Shown here piece by piece: positions 7,884 through 16,486 of a stretch of 64,000 nucleotides of DNA. Positions within the stretch are counted from its first letter, which is position 1; each line of letters opens with the position of its first letter. Source of the DNA: Alloalcanivorax dieselolei B5. Its GTDB lineage: Bacteria > Pseudomonadota > Gammaproteobacteria > Pseudomonadales > Alcanivoracaceae. A model generated the notes under the pieces. It made no database searches, was not told where the DNA came from, and saw nothing but the letters and a program-made list of their open reading frames with translations. A program made the translations under genes and the position numbers. The DNA lies in assembly GCF_000300005.1 (NCBI RefSeq), contig NC_018691.1:1674001-1738000 (forward strand). Direction: 5' to 3'.

Positions 7884-10172
7884 TTACCCCGCCCGTAATT
7901 GCTTGGCGGCGGCCACCATGTTGGCCAGGGCGCCCTGAGTCTCTTCCCACTTGCGGGTTTTCAGGCCGCAATCCGGGTTGACCCACAGCCGTTCCTTCGG
8001 CAGCCGCTCGGCGGCTTTTTCCATCAAACCCACCATCCAGGCCACGTCCGGTTCGTTGGGGGAGTGGATGTCATACACCCCCGGGCCGATGTCGTTGGGG
8101 TACTGGAAGTCGCGGAACGCATCCAGCAGCTCCATATTAGAGCGGGAGGTCTCGATGGTGATGACGTCCGCGTCCAGCGCGGCGATCGCCTCGATGATGT
8201 CGTTGAACTCGGAATAGCACATATGAGTGTGGATCTGAGTGTCATCATCGACCCCCACGGTGGCCAGGCGGAAGCAGTCCACCGCCCAGTCCAGGTAGGC
8301 TTGCCAGTCCCCCTGGCGCAGCGGCAGGCCTTCGCGCAGGGCCGGCTCGTCGATCTGAATCACCTTGATGCCGGCGCTTTCCAGATCCTGTACTTCGTCA
8401 CGCAGGGCCAGGGCGATCTGCTTGCAGGTTTCCGAGCGCGGCTGATCGTCGCGCACGAAGGACCATTGCAGAATCGTCACCGGACCGGTGAGCATGCCCT
8501 TCACTGGCTTGTCGGTGAGGGACTGGGCGTAGCGGGCCCATTCCACCGTCATCGGATCAGGACGCTGCACGTCGCCGAAAATGATCGGCGGTTTCACGCA
8601 ACGGGAACCGTAGCTCTGCACCCAGCCGAAGCGGGTGAAGGCGAAGCCCTCCAGCAGCTCACCAAAATACTCCACCATGTCATTGCGTTCGGCTTCGCCG
8701 TGCACCAGCACGTCCAGTTCCACTTCTTCCTGATAGCGGATGCAGCGGGCGATTTCCTGCTTCATCTGTTCGGTGTAAGCGGTGTCATCGAGCTTGCCGG
8801 CTTTCCAGTCCCGGCGTGCCTCGCGGATTTCCCGGGTCTGCGGGAAGGAGCCGATGGTGGTGGTGGGGAACGCCGGCAGCTTCAGCGCGCCCTGTTGTTT
8901 GGCGATACGTTCAGCGAACGGGCTCAGACGATCACGGGAAACATCACCGCTGGCGGCGATCCGCTCGCCCACGGCCGGGTTATGAATGCGGATTGATTCA
9001 GCGCGTGCCCGCAGGGCCTGGCGTTGTGCCCGCAGGCCCGCCTCGGCGGTGGCGTCGTCGTCCAGCGCGCCGCCCAGCAGGGCCAGTTCGTCCAGCTTTT
9101 GTTTGGCGAAGCTGAGCCAGCTTTTCAGTTCGGTATCGAGCTTGTCTTCCTGGTCCAGGTCCACCGGGCTGTGCAGCAGGGAGCAGGAGGGCGCCAGCCA
9201 CAAGCGGTCGCCAAGTGCCTCCTTGAGCGGTTTCAGCCTCGCCAGAGCGGCATCCAGGTCGGTACGCCAGATATTGCGACCGTTGATGTAACCGAGGGAG
9301 AGCACCTTGTCGCCGAGCCGGCTGATCACTTGTTCCAGATCGTCATCGCCGCGTACCCGGTCCAGGTGCAGGCCGGCCACCGGCAGTTCCAGGGCGGTGA
9401 ACAGGTTGTTCTTCAGCGCGCCGAAATACGTGGCCAGCAGCAGCCGGGCGGCGCTGGCGGCGGCCAGTTGGTCATAGACCCGCAGGTAGGCGCGCTGCCA
9501 GGCGTCGGGCAGATCCAGCACCAGGATCGGCTCGTCGATCTGCACCCATTGCACGCCTTGGTCCGCCAGCCGCTGCAGAATCCGGCGGTAAACCGGAATC
9601 AGATTATCCAGCAAAGCCAGCTTGGCGCTGTCGTCGGCGCCGTCGAAGTCCTCGCCCTTGCTCAGGTAGAGGTAGGTCAGCGGGCCGGGGATCACCGGTT
9701 TCGGATTGTGGCCGAGGGCCTTGGCTTCCTCGACCTGCTCGAACAGACTTTCGCGGGCGATGCGGAAGTTCTGATCGGTGGCCAGTTCCGGCACGATGTA
9801 ATGGTAGTTGGTGTCGAACCACTTGGTCATTTCGCAGGCCGCCGCCGGGGTGCCGGTGGGCGCTCGGCCACGGGCCATGCGAAACAGGGTGTCCAGATCC
9901 ACGTCGGCATCGGCGTCGTGGCCGAAGCGCGCCGGCACCACGCCGAGCAGGCAGGAGAATTCCAGAATCTGGTCGTACCAGGCGAAGTCACCCACTGGCA
10001 GCAGATCGATGCCGGCCTGCGCCTGCAGGGCCCAGTGCCGTTCGCGCAGACTGCGGCCAACGTGTTCCAGTTCGCTTTGCTGCAAGGTGCCGGCCCAGTA
10101 GGCTTCCTGTGCCTGTTTCAATTCCCGGCGGGCGCCGATGCGCGGGAAGCCCAGATTGTGCAAGGTGGTCAT
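7884..10172 (-). CDS. metE: Cobalamin-independent methionine synthase
   Basis: 762 aa cytoplasmic zinc enzyme that transfers a methyl group from 5-methyltetrahydropteroyltri-glutamate to homocysteine, the last step of methionine synthesis without B12. Full length for the family. The N-terminal half starts [20 protein letters not shown]. The C-terminal catalytic half contains [26 protein letters not shown] (His and Cys zinc ligands) and NPDCGLKTR with the third zinc Cys at 735. ATG 10172 follows AAAGGAACC; an upstream in-frame start at 10208 would add 12 residues without family similarity. It is transcribed divergently from metR, with a MetR-like dyad in the 228 bp between them. Confidence 0.97.
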   Translation of the reverse strand: MTTLHNLGFPRIGARRELKQAQEAYWAGTLQQSELEHVGRSLRERHWALQAQAGIDLLPVGDFAWYDQILEFSCLLGVVPARFGHDADADVDLDTLFRMARGRAPTGTPAAACEMTKWFDTNYHYIVPELATDQNFRIARESLFEQVEEAKALGHNPKPVIPGPLTYLYLSKGEDFDGADDSAKLALLDNLIPVYRRILQRLADQGVQWVQIDEPILVLDLPDAWQRAYLRVYDQLAAASAARLLLATYFGALKNNLFTALELPVAGLHLDRVRGDDDLEQVISRLGDKVLSLGYINGRNIWRTDLDAALARLKPLKEALGDRLWLAPSCSLLHSPVDLDQEDKLDTELKSWLSFAKQKLDELALLGGALDDDATAEAGLRAQRQALRARAESIRIHNPAVGERIAASGDVSRDRLSPFAERIAKQQGALKLPAFPTTTIGSFPQTREIREARRDWKAGKLDDTAYTEQMKQEIARCIRYQEEVELDVLVHGEAERNDMVEYFGELLEGFAFTRFGWVQSYGSRCVKPPIIFGDVQRPDPMTVEWARYAQSLTDKPVKGMLTGPVTILQWSFVRDDQPRSETCKQIALALRDEVQDLESAGIKVIQIDEPALREGLPLRQGDWQAYLDWAVDCFRLATVGVDDDTQIHTHMCYSEFNDIIEAIAALDADVITIETSRSNMELLDAFRDFQYPNDIGPGVYDIHSPNEPDVAWMVGLMEKAAERLPKERLWVNPDCGLKTRKWEETQGALANMVAAAKQLRAG

Positions 10173-10192
10173 GATGGTTCCTTTAAAAAATT

Positions 10193-10227
10193 CGCTGACA
10201 CGCAACACGCCCGCACGCTGACACGCC
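10193..10227. repeat. Dispersed ~34 bp CACGC-rich motif, copy 1
   Basis: A stretch built from CACGC/CACGCTG units just upstream of metE. It matches 59302-59335, upstream of the enoyl-CoA hydratase gene, at about 28 of 34 positions in the same orientation relative to the gene. Shorter reverse-orientation relatives (GCGTGCCAGCGTGC) occur at about 10372 and 27388. Confidence 0.5.
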
Positions 10228-10310
10228 AGGGGCGTCCGGCGTCAGGCAGGAGTGAGAAGCATTGTGCGACCCTTGAGATGTGAGGCAAAATCAAATATTT
10301 AAAGTTGAAC

Positions 10311-10325
10311 ATGAGGAATCCTCAT
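10311..10325. promoter_or_regulatory. MetR-type operator
   Basis: ATGAGGAATCCTCAT is a perfect 15 bp palindrome in the metE/metR divergent region. Its core TGA-N7-TCA has the length and end bases of the MetR consensus TGAA-N5-TTCA, with the inner A/T pair replaced by G/C. LysR-type regulators usually bind such a dyad to activate the divergent target and repress themselves. Confidence 0.6.
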
Positions 10326-10400
10326 GATTGAGATGATTGAAGCAAGACGCTTATTGTTAGCGTCCAGGCGTGCCAGCGTGCTGCGTGGGAGCGTCTGATC

Positions 10401-11327
10401 ATGTTGGAGCTGCGCCATCTGCGCACCCTGCAGGCCATCGACGACGCCGGTTCCCTGGTGGAAGCCTCGGAGCGGCTGCATGTCACTCAGTCCGCCCTGT
10501 CCCATCAGTTGAAAGATCTGGAGCACCGGCTCGGGTTGGAACTGATCGTGCGGCGCACGCGGCCGGTACGGTTCACCACCGCCGGCAGCCGCCTGTTGGC
10601 GCTGGCCCGGCAGATCCTGCCGCTGGTGAAGAAAACCGAGACCGAACTGAAGCGGCTCTCCGCCGGCGATAGCGGTCGCCTGCACATCGCCATCGAATGC
10701 CATTCCTGCTTCCAGTGGCTGATGCCGGCGCTGGACCGGTTCCGCGAGGACTGGCCGGAAGTGGAGCTGGATCTGTCCGCCGCCTTCGGCTTCGAGCCGC
10801 TGACCGCGCTGACCCGGGGCGATCTGGACATGGTGGTGACCTCGGATCCGGTGGGCGACCCGGCGGTGTGCTACCTGCCGCTGTTCCGCTACGAACTGGT
10901 GCTGGCGGTGGCGCGTGACAGTGAATGGGCGGCGCGGCGCTTTATTGAACCCGGGGCGTTGGCGGAGCAGACCTTGATCACCTATCCGGTGGAGCGTGAA
11001 CGGCTGGACGTGTTCACCGCCTTCCTCGACCCGGCCGGGGTGGCGCCGGGCTCGGTGCGCACCGCCGAGCTGACGCCGATGATGGTGCAGTTGGTGGCCG
11101 CCGGTCGTGGCGTGGCGGCGCTGCCGAACTGGGCGCTGACCGAGTATCTCGATCTGGGGTTGGTGAAAAGTGCGAGGCTGGGCGAGGAAGGGGTCTGGCG
11201 TACCCTGTATGCCGCGGTACGCCAGGGGGATCAGACGGTGCCCTTTATTCAGGATTTCATGGAGACCGCCGAGGCGCTGTGCTTCAAAAACCTGTCCGGC
11301 ATCCGGCGGGTCAACCTATCAGCTTGA
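10401..11327 (+). CDS. metR: LysR-type regulator of methionine synthesis
   Basis: 308 aa transcriptional regulator that with homocysteine as coinducer activates metE and related genes. Residues 1-60 form the winged helix-turn-helix ([32 protein letters not shown]); residues ~90-300 are the periplasmic-binding-like effector domain. The N-terminal [19 protein letters not shown] is characteristic of MetR within the LysR family. Divergent position next to metE supports the name. The last 17 bases overlap the 3' end of gdx on the other strand. Confidence 0.92.
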   Translation: MLELRHLRTLQAIDDAGSLVEASERLHVTQSALSHQLKDLEHRLGLELIVRRTRPVRFTTAGSRLLALARQILPLVKKTETELKRLSAGDSGRLHIAIECHSCFQWLMPALDRFREDWPEVELDLSAAFGFEPLTALTRGDLDMVVTSDPVGDPAVCYLPLFRYELVLAVARDSEWAARRFIEPGALAEQTLITYPVERERLDVFTAFLDPAGVAPGSVRTAELTPMMVQLVAAGRGVAALPNWALTEYLDLGLVKSARLGEEGVWRTLYAAVRQGDQTVPFIQDFMETAEALCFKNLSGIRRVNLSA

Positions 11328-11625
11328 GTCCGATGATGCCGCCGACGATGGCGGCCACGCACAGCAACCGGGCCGGTGTCGCCGGTTCCTGGAACAGCAC
11401 GATACCGAGAATCACCGCGCCGGTGGCGCCGATGCCGGTCCACACCGCGTAGGCGGTGCCTACTGGCAGGGTTTTCATCGCCGTGGACAACAGCCAGAAG
11501 CTGATGGCCATGGCGGTGACGGTGAGCAAGGTCGGGAGCGGGCGGGTGAAACCTTCGGTGTATTTGAGCCCGATGGCCCAGCCGGTTTCCAGCAGACCGG
11601 CGAGGAACAGCAGATACCACGCCAT
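11311..11625 (-). CDS. gdx: Guanidinium/H+ antiporter of the SMR family (Gdx/SugE)
   Basis: 104 aa four-helix small multidrug resistance protein. Gdx-subtype members export guanidinium in exchange for protons. The subtype shows in [20 protein letters not shown], with the essential membrane Glu in the first helix, then [29 protein letters not shown] and the last helix [12 protein letters not shown]. Assignment to Gdx rather than to the EmrE-type exporters is strongly supported by the guanidine-II riboswitch directly upstream. ATG 11625 lies 7 bases after AAGGA; the longer in-frame extension to 11712 runs through the riboswitch and is not protein-coding. It converges with metR, with a 17 base overlap. 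Confidence 0.93.
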   Translation of the reverse strand: MAWYLLFLAGLLETGWAIGLKYTEGFTRPLPTLLTVTAMAISFWLLSTAMKTLPVGTAYAVWTGIGATGAVILGIVLFQEPATPARLLCVAAIVGGIIGLKLIG

Positions 11626-11644
11626 GACGAGGTCCTTTTCGTGG

Positions 11645-11702
11645 CGGGGTCGTCCCCGGAGCAGGCGGCGCTCAACGCCGCGCCCCGAGGTCGTCCTTGG
11701 GG
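11645..11702 (-). ncRNA. Guanidine-II (mini-ykkC) riboswitch
   Basis: On the minus strand two hairpins each present an ACGA tetraloop closed by G-C pairs, the hallmark of the class: upstream CCCCAAGG-ACGA-CCTCGGGG (11702-11683, one A-C mismatch) and downstream CGGGG-ACGA-CCCCG (11658-11645). The linker holds a GCGGCG/CGCCGC hairpin. The second hairpin ends about 8 bases before the ribosome-binding site of gdx, consistent with translational control by guanidinium. Confidence 0.93.
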
Positions 11703-11710
11703 TGTGCACC

Positions 11711-11716
11711 ATAATA
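11711..11716 (-). promoter_or_regulatory. Probable -10 element of gdx
   Basis: TATTAT on the minus strand places a start near the first base of the riboswitch. No good -35 hexamer is visible at 16-18 bases; the region upstream merges into the repeat element at 11747. Confidence 0.35.
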
Positions 11717-11746
11717 GAGCAAGGGAAAGGCAGTTGATAGGTGGAT

Positions 11747-11979
11747 CAGTTGATAGTTGACAGTGGACAGTTGACAGCGAAAAACAAAAACAGGTGATCT
11801 TTAGCCGCTGTGGGAAGCTTGCTTGCAAGCGAATGGGGTTCGTTCAGGCGCTTGGCGACATTCGCTTGCAAGCAAGCTTCCCACAGAAAAGGCATGAATC
11901 GACTTTGTTGATACGCAAATGGCTTTTGCACTTCCACATTTCTTTTCGCTGTCAACTGTCCACTGTCAACTATCAACTG
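11747..11979. mobile_element. MITE-like element A with REP core
   Basis: A 233 bp non-coding unit. Near-perfect terminal inverted repeats of ~35 bases occupy 11747-11781 and 11945-11979; each is made of internal TTGACAGT/TTGATAGT-type units. The centre (11809-11885) is a pair of inverted REP palindromes of the form GTGGGAAGC-stem-GCGAA, like those of Pseudomonas. A second copy lies at 31765-31950. No transposase gene is present, so movement would depend on one elsewhere. Its right terminal repeat forms the last codons and stop of the CYTH gene. Confidence 0.75.
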
Positions 11980-12436
11980 TTTTATACGGTGTTTTGCTCA
12001 GAGCGCTGTTGTAGTAGCGCGGGTCGCCGGTGACCTCGTTGCCGATCCACGGGGGCAGGGGGAAGGTCTGGTCTTCGTGGTCCAGTTCCAGTTCGGCGAC
12101 GATCAGGCCCTGGTTTTCGCCGTGGAAGACATCCACTTCCCAGGTGTGGCCCTGGTGGGGAACCAGGTAGCGGGTTTTGTCGATGACGCCTTCGCCGCAC
12201 AGTTCGTCGAGCATGGCGCGGGCGTCCCGCGGCGGGATCGGATATTCGAATTCGCTGCGGCTGGCGCCGTGGGTTTCCCCCTTGATGGTGAGCCAGGCGC
12301 TGTCGCCCTTGAGCCGCACCCGCACCGTGGCCCGCTTGTCGTGGCTGAGATAGCCCTGGGTCAGACGCTCGCCGTCGAGGGTATCGAGAAAGGCACTGTC
12401 GCGGACCAGGAATTTGCGTTCGATTTCGATGCCCAT
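11966..12436 (-). CDS. CYTH-domain inorganic triphosphatase, C-terminus altered by repeat element
   Basis: 156 aa triphosphate tunnel protein. The N-terminal signature EIERKFLV (EXEXK) chelates the metal, and alternating charged strands follow (ATVRVRLKGDSAWLTIKG, EWEVD-like WEVDVFHGENQGLIVAELEL, GNEVTGDPRYYNSALS). Characterised short bacterial members hydrolyse inorganic tripolyphosphate; that activity is inferred here. ATG 12436 gives the conserved MGIEIERKFL start. The last residues TVDS and the TGA stop come from the terminal inverted repeat of element A, so the native C-terminus, usually a few residues longer and ending in aromatic or basic residues, has been replaced. The catalytic core is complete. 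It is divergent from ccmA. Confidence 0.88.
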   Translation of the reverse strand: MGIEIERKFLVRDSAFLDTLDGERLTQGYLSHDKRATVRVRLKGDSAWLTIKGETHGASRSEFEYPIPPRDARAMLDELCGEGVIDKTRYLVPHQGHTWEVDVFHGENQGLIVAELELDHEDQTFPLPPWIGNEVTGDPRYYNSALSKTPYKTVDS

Positions 12437-12485
12437 GGGCTCTCCCCGTATGCCGTTTTGTCCCACCAATAATAGCGTAAATACA

Positions 12486-12494
12486 TGCTATACT
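12486..12494 (+). promoter_or_regulatory. Extended -10 promoter candidate for ccmABCDE
   Basis: TGCTATACT carries an extended -10 (TG-N-TATACT) about 50 bases before the ccmA start in the CYTH/ccmA divergent gap. No convincing -35 hexamer is present, as is common for extended -10 promoters. Confidence 0.4.
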
Positions 12495-12543
12495 GCGCCG
12501 CCGAACCCAGCCCAACGCCTGTTATTTCCTGATCAGGAGCCCC

Positions 12544-13149
12544 ATGAGCAGTGACTCCCTTCGTCTGACCGTCCGGCAGCTCCAGTGCGAACGGGATGAG
12601 CGCGTGCTGTTCCGTGATCTGGCGTTCCAGGCCCGCGCCGGCGAGATCTGGCAGATTACCGGCGCCAACGGGGCGGGCAAGACTACTCTGCTGCGGATTC
12701 TGGTGGGGCTGCACGGCTTTTATGAAGGTCAGGTACGCTGGCATTCGCCGCTGGCGCCGGATCTGCTCTATCTGGGGCATCAGCCCGGCGTGCGTGAAGA
12801 GTTGACCGCCCGTGAGAATCTGCGTTTCAGTGCCGCGCTGAACAACCAGCCGGGGGACGTGGACGCGGCCCTGGACGCGGTGGACCTGTACGGCTTCGAA
12901 GACGTGCCGGCGGCGCATCTCTCCGCCGGGCAGAAGCGTCGGGTGGCGCTGGCGCGGTTGTGGCTGGCGCCGAAAAAAGTGTGGGTGCTGGACGAGCCCT
13001 ACACCGCCATCGACCAGAACGGCGTGGCGCGCCTGGACCAGCGCATACGCGATGCCGCCGGCAACGGCACTTTAGTGCTGTATACCTCCCACCACCGGGT
13101 CGGCGATGATGTGCGGCGGCTGCATCTGGGCACGGAGGCGCCGGCATGA
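12544..13149 (+). CDS. ccmA: Cytochrome c maturation heme-export ATPase
   Basis: 201 aa ATP-binding subunit of the CcmABCD complex, which releases holo-CcmE and so supplies heme for c-type cytochrome assembly. Walker A is GANGAGKTT near residue 40, the signature is LSAGQKRRVALARL near 125, Walker B is VWVLDEPYTAID. The length is normal for CcmA, shorter than most ABC ATPases. ATG 12544 follows AGGAGC. It overlaps ccmB by four bases, indicating translational coupling. Confidence 0.95.
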   Translation: MSSDSLRLTVRQLQCERDERVLFRDLAFQARAGEIWQITGANGAGKTTLLRILVGLHGFYEGQVRWHSPLAPDLLYLGHQPGVREELTARENLRFSAALNNQPGDVDAALDAVDLYGFEDVPAAHLSAGQKRRVALARLWLAPKKVWVLDEPYTAIDQNGVARLDQRIRDAAGNGTLVLYTSHHRVGDDVRRLHLGTEAPA

Positions 13150-13817
13150 GCGGACCCTGGTGGGCGACCCTGCGCCGGGAACTGACCCTGATCTGGCGTT
13201 CCCCGGCGGATATGGTGCAGCCGCTGTTCTTTTTCATGGTGGTGGTCAGTCTGTTCCCGCTGGGGTTGTCGCCGAAGCCGGAATTACTGGCGCTGGTGGC
13301 ACCGGGCGTGGTCTGGGTGGCGGCGCTGCTGGCGGTGATGCTGTCGCTGGACGGGCTGTTCCGCCGTGACCAGGAAAGCGGTGCCCTGGATCAGATGCTG
13401 ACGGCGCCGGTGGTGTCGGTGCTGCCGGTGTCGGCCAAGCTGCTGGCGCACTGGCTGCTGACCGGTCTGCCGCTGGCGCTGATGGCGCCGTTGCTGGGTT
13501 ACATGATGCAGCTGCCGGTGTCGGCACTGGCGACGCTGACTTACAGCGTGCTGCTGGGAACGCCGACGCTGACGGTGATCGGCGCCATCGGCGCGGCATT
13601 GACCGTGGGTCTGAATCGCGGCGGCATTCTGCTGGCGCTGCTGATTCTGCCGCTTTATGTTCCGGTGCTGGTGTTCGGCGCCGGTGTGGTGCGCGCCGCC
13701 GTGGACGGCTCTCCCACTCAGGGGTTGCTGGCAGTATTGGGCGCGCTGCTGGCGTTGGCGCTGAGTCTGGGGCCACTGGCGGTGGCGATGGGACTGCGTA
13801 TCAGCGCCGGAGACTGA
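13146..13817 (+). CDS. ccmB: Heme exporter membrane subunit
   Basis: 223 aa inner-membrane protein with six predicted helices and the CcmB landmarks RELTLIWRSPADMVQPLFFF at the N-terminus, LFRRDQESGALDQML in the middle and GSPTQGLLAVLGALLALALS at the end. It pairs with CcmA as the membrane half of the ABC unit. The start overlaps the ccmA stop (ATGA). Length and order agree with other gammaproteobacterial ccm operons. Confidence 0.94.
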   Translation: MSGPWWATLRRELTLIWRSPADMVQPLFFFMVVVSLFPLGLSPKPELLALVAPGVVWVAALLAVMLSLDGLFRRDQESGALDQMLTAPVVSVLPVSAKLLAHWLLTGLPLALMAPLLGYMMQLPVSALATLTYSVLLGTPTLTVIGAIGAALTVGLNRGGILLALLILPLYVPVLVFGAGVVRAAVDGSPTQGLLAVLGALLALALSLGPLAVAMGLRISAGD

Positions 13818-13872
13818 CCGCCGGGGTCGATGACGACAACCGCTGGGGCCGATGACAACAAGAGTCGACGTT

Positions 13873-14622
13873 ATGTGGAACACTCTGAAACGCTGGTATC
13901 ACCAACTGGGCTCGCCCCGCTATTTTTACCGGTTCGCCGACGTGGTGCTGCCGTGGCTGTGGCCGCTGGCGCTGATCATTCTGGCCATCGGCCTGGTATG
14001 GGGGCTGGCCTACGCGCCGGTGGAGCGTTACCAGGGTGACAGCTATCGCATCATCTATCTGCATGTTCCCGCTTCCAGCGGTGCCCTGATGGGCTACATC
14101 GCCATGGGCGTGGCCGGGCTGGTGTGCCTGGTCTGGCGGATGAAAATGGCCGAGGTCATGCTCAAGGCGCTGGCGCCGTTCGGCGCCGTGCTGGCGGCGG
14201 TGTCCCTGATCAGCGGCGCGATCTGGGGCAAGCCCACCTGGGGCACCTACTGGCAGTGGGACGCGCGGCTGACCTCGATGCTGATCCTGTTGTTCATGTA
14301 TCTCGGCGTGATGGTGTTGCAGTCCGCCATTCGCGATCCCCGCCAGGCCGCCCGTGCCGCCTCGTTGCTGGCACTGGTCGGGGTGATCAACGTGGTGATC
14401 GTGAAGTATTCGGTGGAGTGGCTGAACACCCTGCACCAGGGGGCGACGTTGAATCTGTTCAGCGAATCCTCCATCAACCCGGCAATGAAATACCCGCTGC
14501 TGATCAGCATGCTGGGCATGTGGCTGCTGTACGCCGCCAACGTACTGATGCGGGCCCGGGCCGAGGTATTGAGCCGGGAGCGCCGCAGCGGCTGGGTACG
14601 CAAACTGGTGGAGGGGCACTGA
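13873..14622 (+). CDS. ccmC: Heme handling protein of cytochrome c maturation
   Basis: 249 aa inner-membrane protein that binds heme on the periplasmic side and loads it onto CcmE. Six helices; the tryptophan-rich WWD region is visible as WGKPTWGTYWQWDARLTSML, and the two flanking heme-ligating His residues fit IYLHVPA and NTLHQGA. ATG 13873 (WNTLKRWYHQ) matches the start of CcmC homologues; an in-frame ATG at 13852 would add seven residues. It is separated from ccmB by 55 bases and its stop overlaps the ccmD start by one base. Confidence 0.95.
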   Translation: MWNTLKRWYHQLGSPRYFYRFADVVLPWLWPLALIILAIGLVWGLAYAPVERYQGDSYRIIYLHVPASSGALMGYIAMGVAGLVCLVWRMKMAEVMLKALAPFGAVLAAVSLISGAIWGKPTWGTYWQWDARLTSMLILLFMYLGVMVLQSAIRDPRQAARAASLLALVGVINVVIVKYSVEWLNTLHQGATLNLFSESSINPAMKYPLLISMLGMWLLYAANVLMRARAEVLSRERRSGWVRKLVEGH

Positions 14623-14819
14623 TGTATTTCGACAGCTTCGCGGAGTTTCTGGCCATGGGCAAACATGGTCCCTATGTCTGGAGCGCTTACGGTATCTGTG
14701 CACTGCTGATCGTGATCAATATGGTGTTGGCGGCGCGCAAGCATGCTCAGGTGCGACAGGAAGTGGCTCGTCAATGGCGACGCGAATCCCGAGAGGTAAA
14801 ACATGAATCCGGTTCGTAA
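14622..14819 (+). CDS. ccmD: Small membrane protein of cytochrome c maturation
   Basis: 65 aa single-helix protein that stabilises the CcmABC-CcmE complex. It has the typical N-terminus [19 protein letters not shown], one membrane helix ([14 protein letters not shown]) and a basic cytoplasmic tail. It is easily missed because a longer shadow frame covers it. It overlaps ccmC by one base and ccmE by 17 bases. Confidence 0.93.
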   Translation: MYFDSFAEFLAMGKHGPYVWSAYGICALLIVINMVLAARKHAQVRQEVARQWRRESREVKHESGS

Positions 14820-15261
14820 ACAGCGCCTGATCGTGGTGCTGGCGGTGTTTCTGGGGCTGGCCCTGGCCACCGCCCTGGCGGTGTACGCCCTGCGTCAGAA
14901 CATCAATCTGTTTTTTACCCCGCAGCAGGTGGTCAGCGGCGAAGCGCCGGTGGGCACTAAAATGCGTGTGGGGGGTCTGGTTATGGAGGGATCGGTGGTT
15001 CGCGACCCCGACACTTTGGACGTGACTTTCGACGTCACCGACGGCAAGGGCACCTTCACCGTCCATTACCAGGGCATCCTGCCGGATCTGTTCCGCGAAG
15101 GGCAGGGTATCGTCGCCAACGGCACGCTGGTGAGCCGGGAACGGTTCGAGGCGGAAGAAGTGCTCGCCAAACACGATGAGACCTACATGCCTCCGGAGGT
15201 TCAAGATGCCTTGGAAAAAGCAGGACACCCCGGCGCGCGGAAGGAAGCCGCGGGCTCATAG
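14803..15261 (+). CDS. ccmE: Periplasmic heme chaperone
   Basis: 152 aa membrane-anchored heme chaperone. An N-terminal anchor ([20 protein letters not shown]) precedes the OB-fold periplasmic domain; the covalent heme site is the His of [13 protein letters not shown] near residue 128. ATG 14803 lies inside the end of ccmD, with GAGAGG upstream. The expected next genes, ccmF, ccmG and ccmH, are not present: a PQQ-type dehydrogenase begins inside the last 56 bases of this gene. Confidence 0.95.
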   Translation: MNPVRKQRLIVVLAVFLGLALATALAVYALRQNINLFFTPQQVVSGEAPVGTKMRVGGLVMEGSVVRDPDTLDVTFDVTDGKGTFTVHYQGILPDLFREGQGIVANGTLVSRERFEAEEVLAKHDETYMPPEVQDALEKAGHPGARKEAAGS

Positions 15262-16381
15262 CGATCTTCCCGCCATTCACGGCCGGCGCTGGCTGGCCGG
15301 CCTGTTGCTCGGTTTCGCCGCCCCGGGCCTGGCCGAGTCCCTGCCGGTGGACAGCCTGACCCTGCCCGAAGGCTTTAAACTGACGGTGTTCACCGCTGAC
15401 GTCCCCAACGCCCGGCAACTGGCCCAGGCCGAGGACGGCACCGTGTTCGCCGGCTCCCGTGACGAGGGCAAGGTCTACGCGATCCGCGACGCCGATGGCG
15501 ATGGCCGCGCCGAGCGCACCTGGGTGCTGGCGGAAGGGCTGAACATGCCCTCCGGGATCGCCTATCGCGACGGCACCCTCTACGTGGCGGCGGTGAACCG
15601 GATTTTGGCGCTGCCGGACATTCTCGATCATCTGGACGATCCGCCGGCATTGGAGCTGGTGACGGACCAATTTCCCTCCGATTCCCATCACGGCTGGAAG
15701 TATCTGGCGTTCGACCGAGAAGGGAAACTGATCGTGCCGGTGGGGGCACCGTGCAACATCTGCAACCGGGAAGAACCCTACGCCACCATCCAACGCTATG
15801 ACCCGGACTCGGGGGAAATGACCACGGTGGCCCGCGGGGTGCGCAATTCGGTGGGGTTTGATTTCCATCCGCGCAGTGGGCAGCTGTGGTTCACCGACAA
15901 TGGCCGCGACATGCTCGGCGACGAGATCCCGCCGGAAGAACTCAACCGGGTGCGCGAGGACGGTGAACACTTCGGCTATCCGTTTATCCACGGTGGCACG
16001 GTGCCGGATCCGGAGTTTGGCAAGGATCATGATCCCGGCGAATTCGCCATGCCGATGCAGACCATGCCGGCGCATCACGCGCCGCTGGGTATGACGTTCT
16101 ATACCGGGGAGCAATTTCCCGAGGACTACCGGGGTGACATCTTCATCGCCGAGCACGGTTCCTGGAACCGCAGCACGCCGGCCGGGTACCGGGTCACCCG
16201 GGTCGGCGTGGAAGGCATCGACAAGGTTACCGGGTACCAGCCATTCATCAGCGGCTGGCTGCGTGAGGACGGCACCCGCTGGGGACGTCCGGCGGACGTC
16301 ATGCAGGCCGCCGACGGCAGTTTGCTGATCGCCGACGATCACGCCGGCGCCATCTACCGCGTGGTCTACCAGGGCAACTGA
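15206..16381 (+). CDS. PQQ-type sorbosone/glucose dehydrogenase-like protein
   Basis: 391 aa predicted periplasmic beta-propeller of the GSDH/L-sorbosone dehydrogenase family. Family features: [20 protein letters not shown] at the first blade, [50 protein letters not shown] and [19 protein letters not shown]. The N-terminus is unusually long before the hydrophobic stretch and carries RR ([12 protein letters not shown]), so Sec or Tat export is possible; probable cleavage follows GLA. Homologues use PQQ to oxidise aldoses or aldehydes, but many have no proven substrate. ATG 15206 has GGAGG upstream; this start lies 56 bases inside ccmE, an unusually long overlap. No later start keeps the export signal. 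Confidence 0.85.
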   Translation: MPWKKQDTPARGRKPRAHSDLPAIHGRRWLAGLLLGFAAPGLAESLPVDSLTLPEGFKLTVFTADVPNARQLAQAEDGTVFAGSRDEGKVYAIRDADGDGRAERTWVLAEGLNMPSGIAYRDGTLYVAAVNRILALPDILDHLDDPPALELVTDQFPSDSHHGWKYLAFDREGKLIVPVGAPCNICNREEPYATIQRYDPDSGEMTTVARGVRNSVGFDFHPRSGQLWFTDNGRDMLGDEIPPEELNRVREDGEHFGYPFIHGGTVPDPEFGKDHDPGEFAMPMQTMPAHHAPLGMTFYTGEQFPEDYRGDIFIAEHGSWNRSTPAGYRVTRVGVEGIDKVTGYQPFISGWLREDGTRWGRPADVMQAADGSLLIADDHAGAIYRVVYQGN

Positions 16382-16408
16382 CCGGCTCGGACCGGGCATG
16401 GCGGTTTC

Positions 16409-16432
16409 TGTAGGAGCGGCCCACGAGCCGCG
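16409..16432. repeat. REP-type palindrome
   Basis: TGTAGGAGCGGCCCACGAGC and the next four bases follow the Pseudomonas-like REP pattern, with GCGGC/GCCGC arms, between the dehydrogenase stop and the next gene. Confidence 0.5.
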
Positions 16433-16437
16433 ATATT

Positions 16438-16467
16438 CTAAGGACGCCGGACATCCGGCGTCCTTAG
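16438..16467. terminator. Perfect 14-bp inverted repeat, probable transcription end
   Basis: CTAAGGACGCCGGA (16438-16451) pairs perfectly with TCCGGCGTCCTTAG (16454-16467) around two bases. It lies between the end of the ccm-dehydrogenase unit and the RimK-like gene, 20 bases before the latter's start. There is no T-run, so factor-independent termination is uncertain. Confidence 0.45.
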
Positions 16468-16486
16468 CCTTCTCAATGGAACCCCG

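Noticed and set aside
11744-11980. Tandem TTGACAGT/TTGATAGT units considered as a short CRISPR-like array
   Set aside because: The units are adjacent without regular spacers and are mirrored at both ends of one element, so they are terminal repeats.
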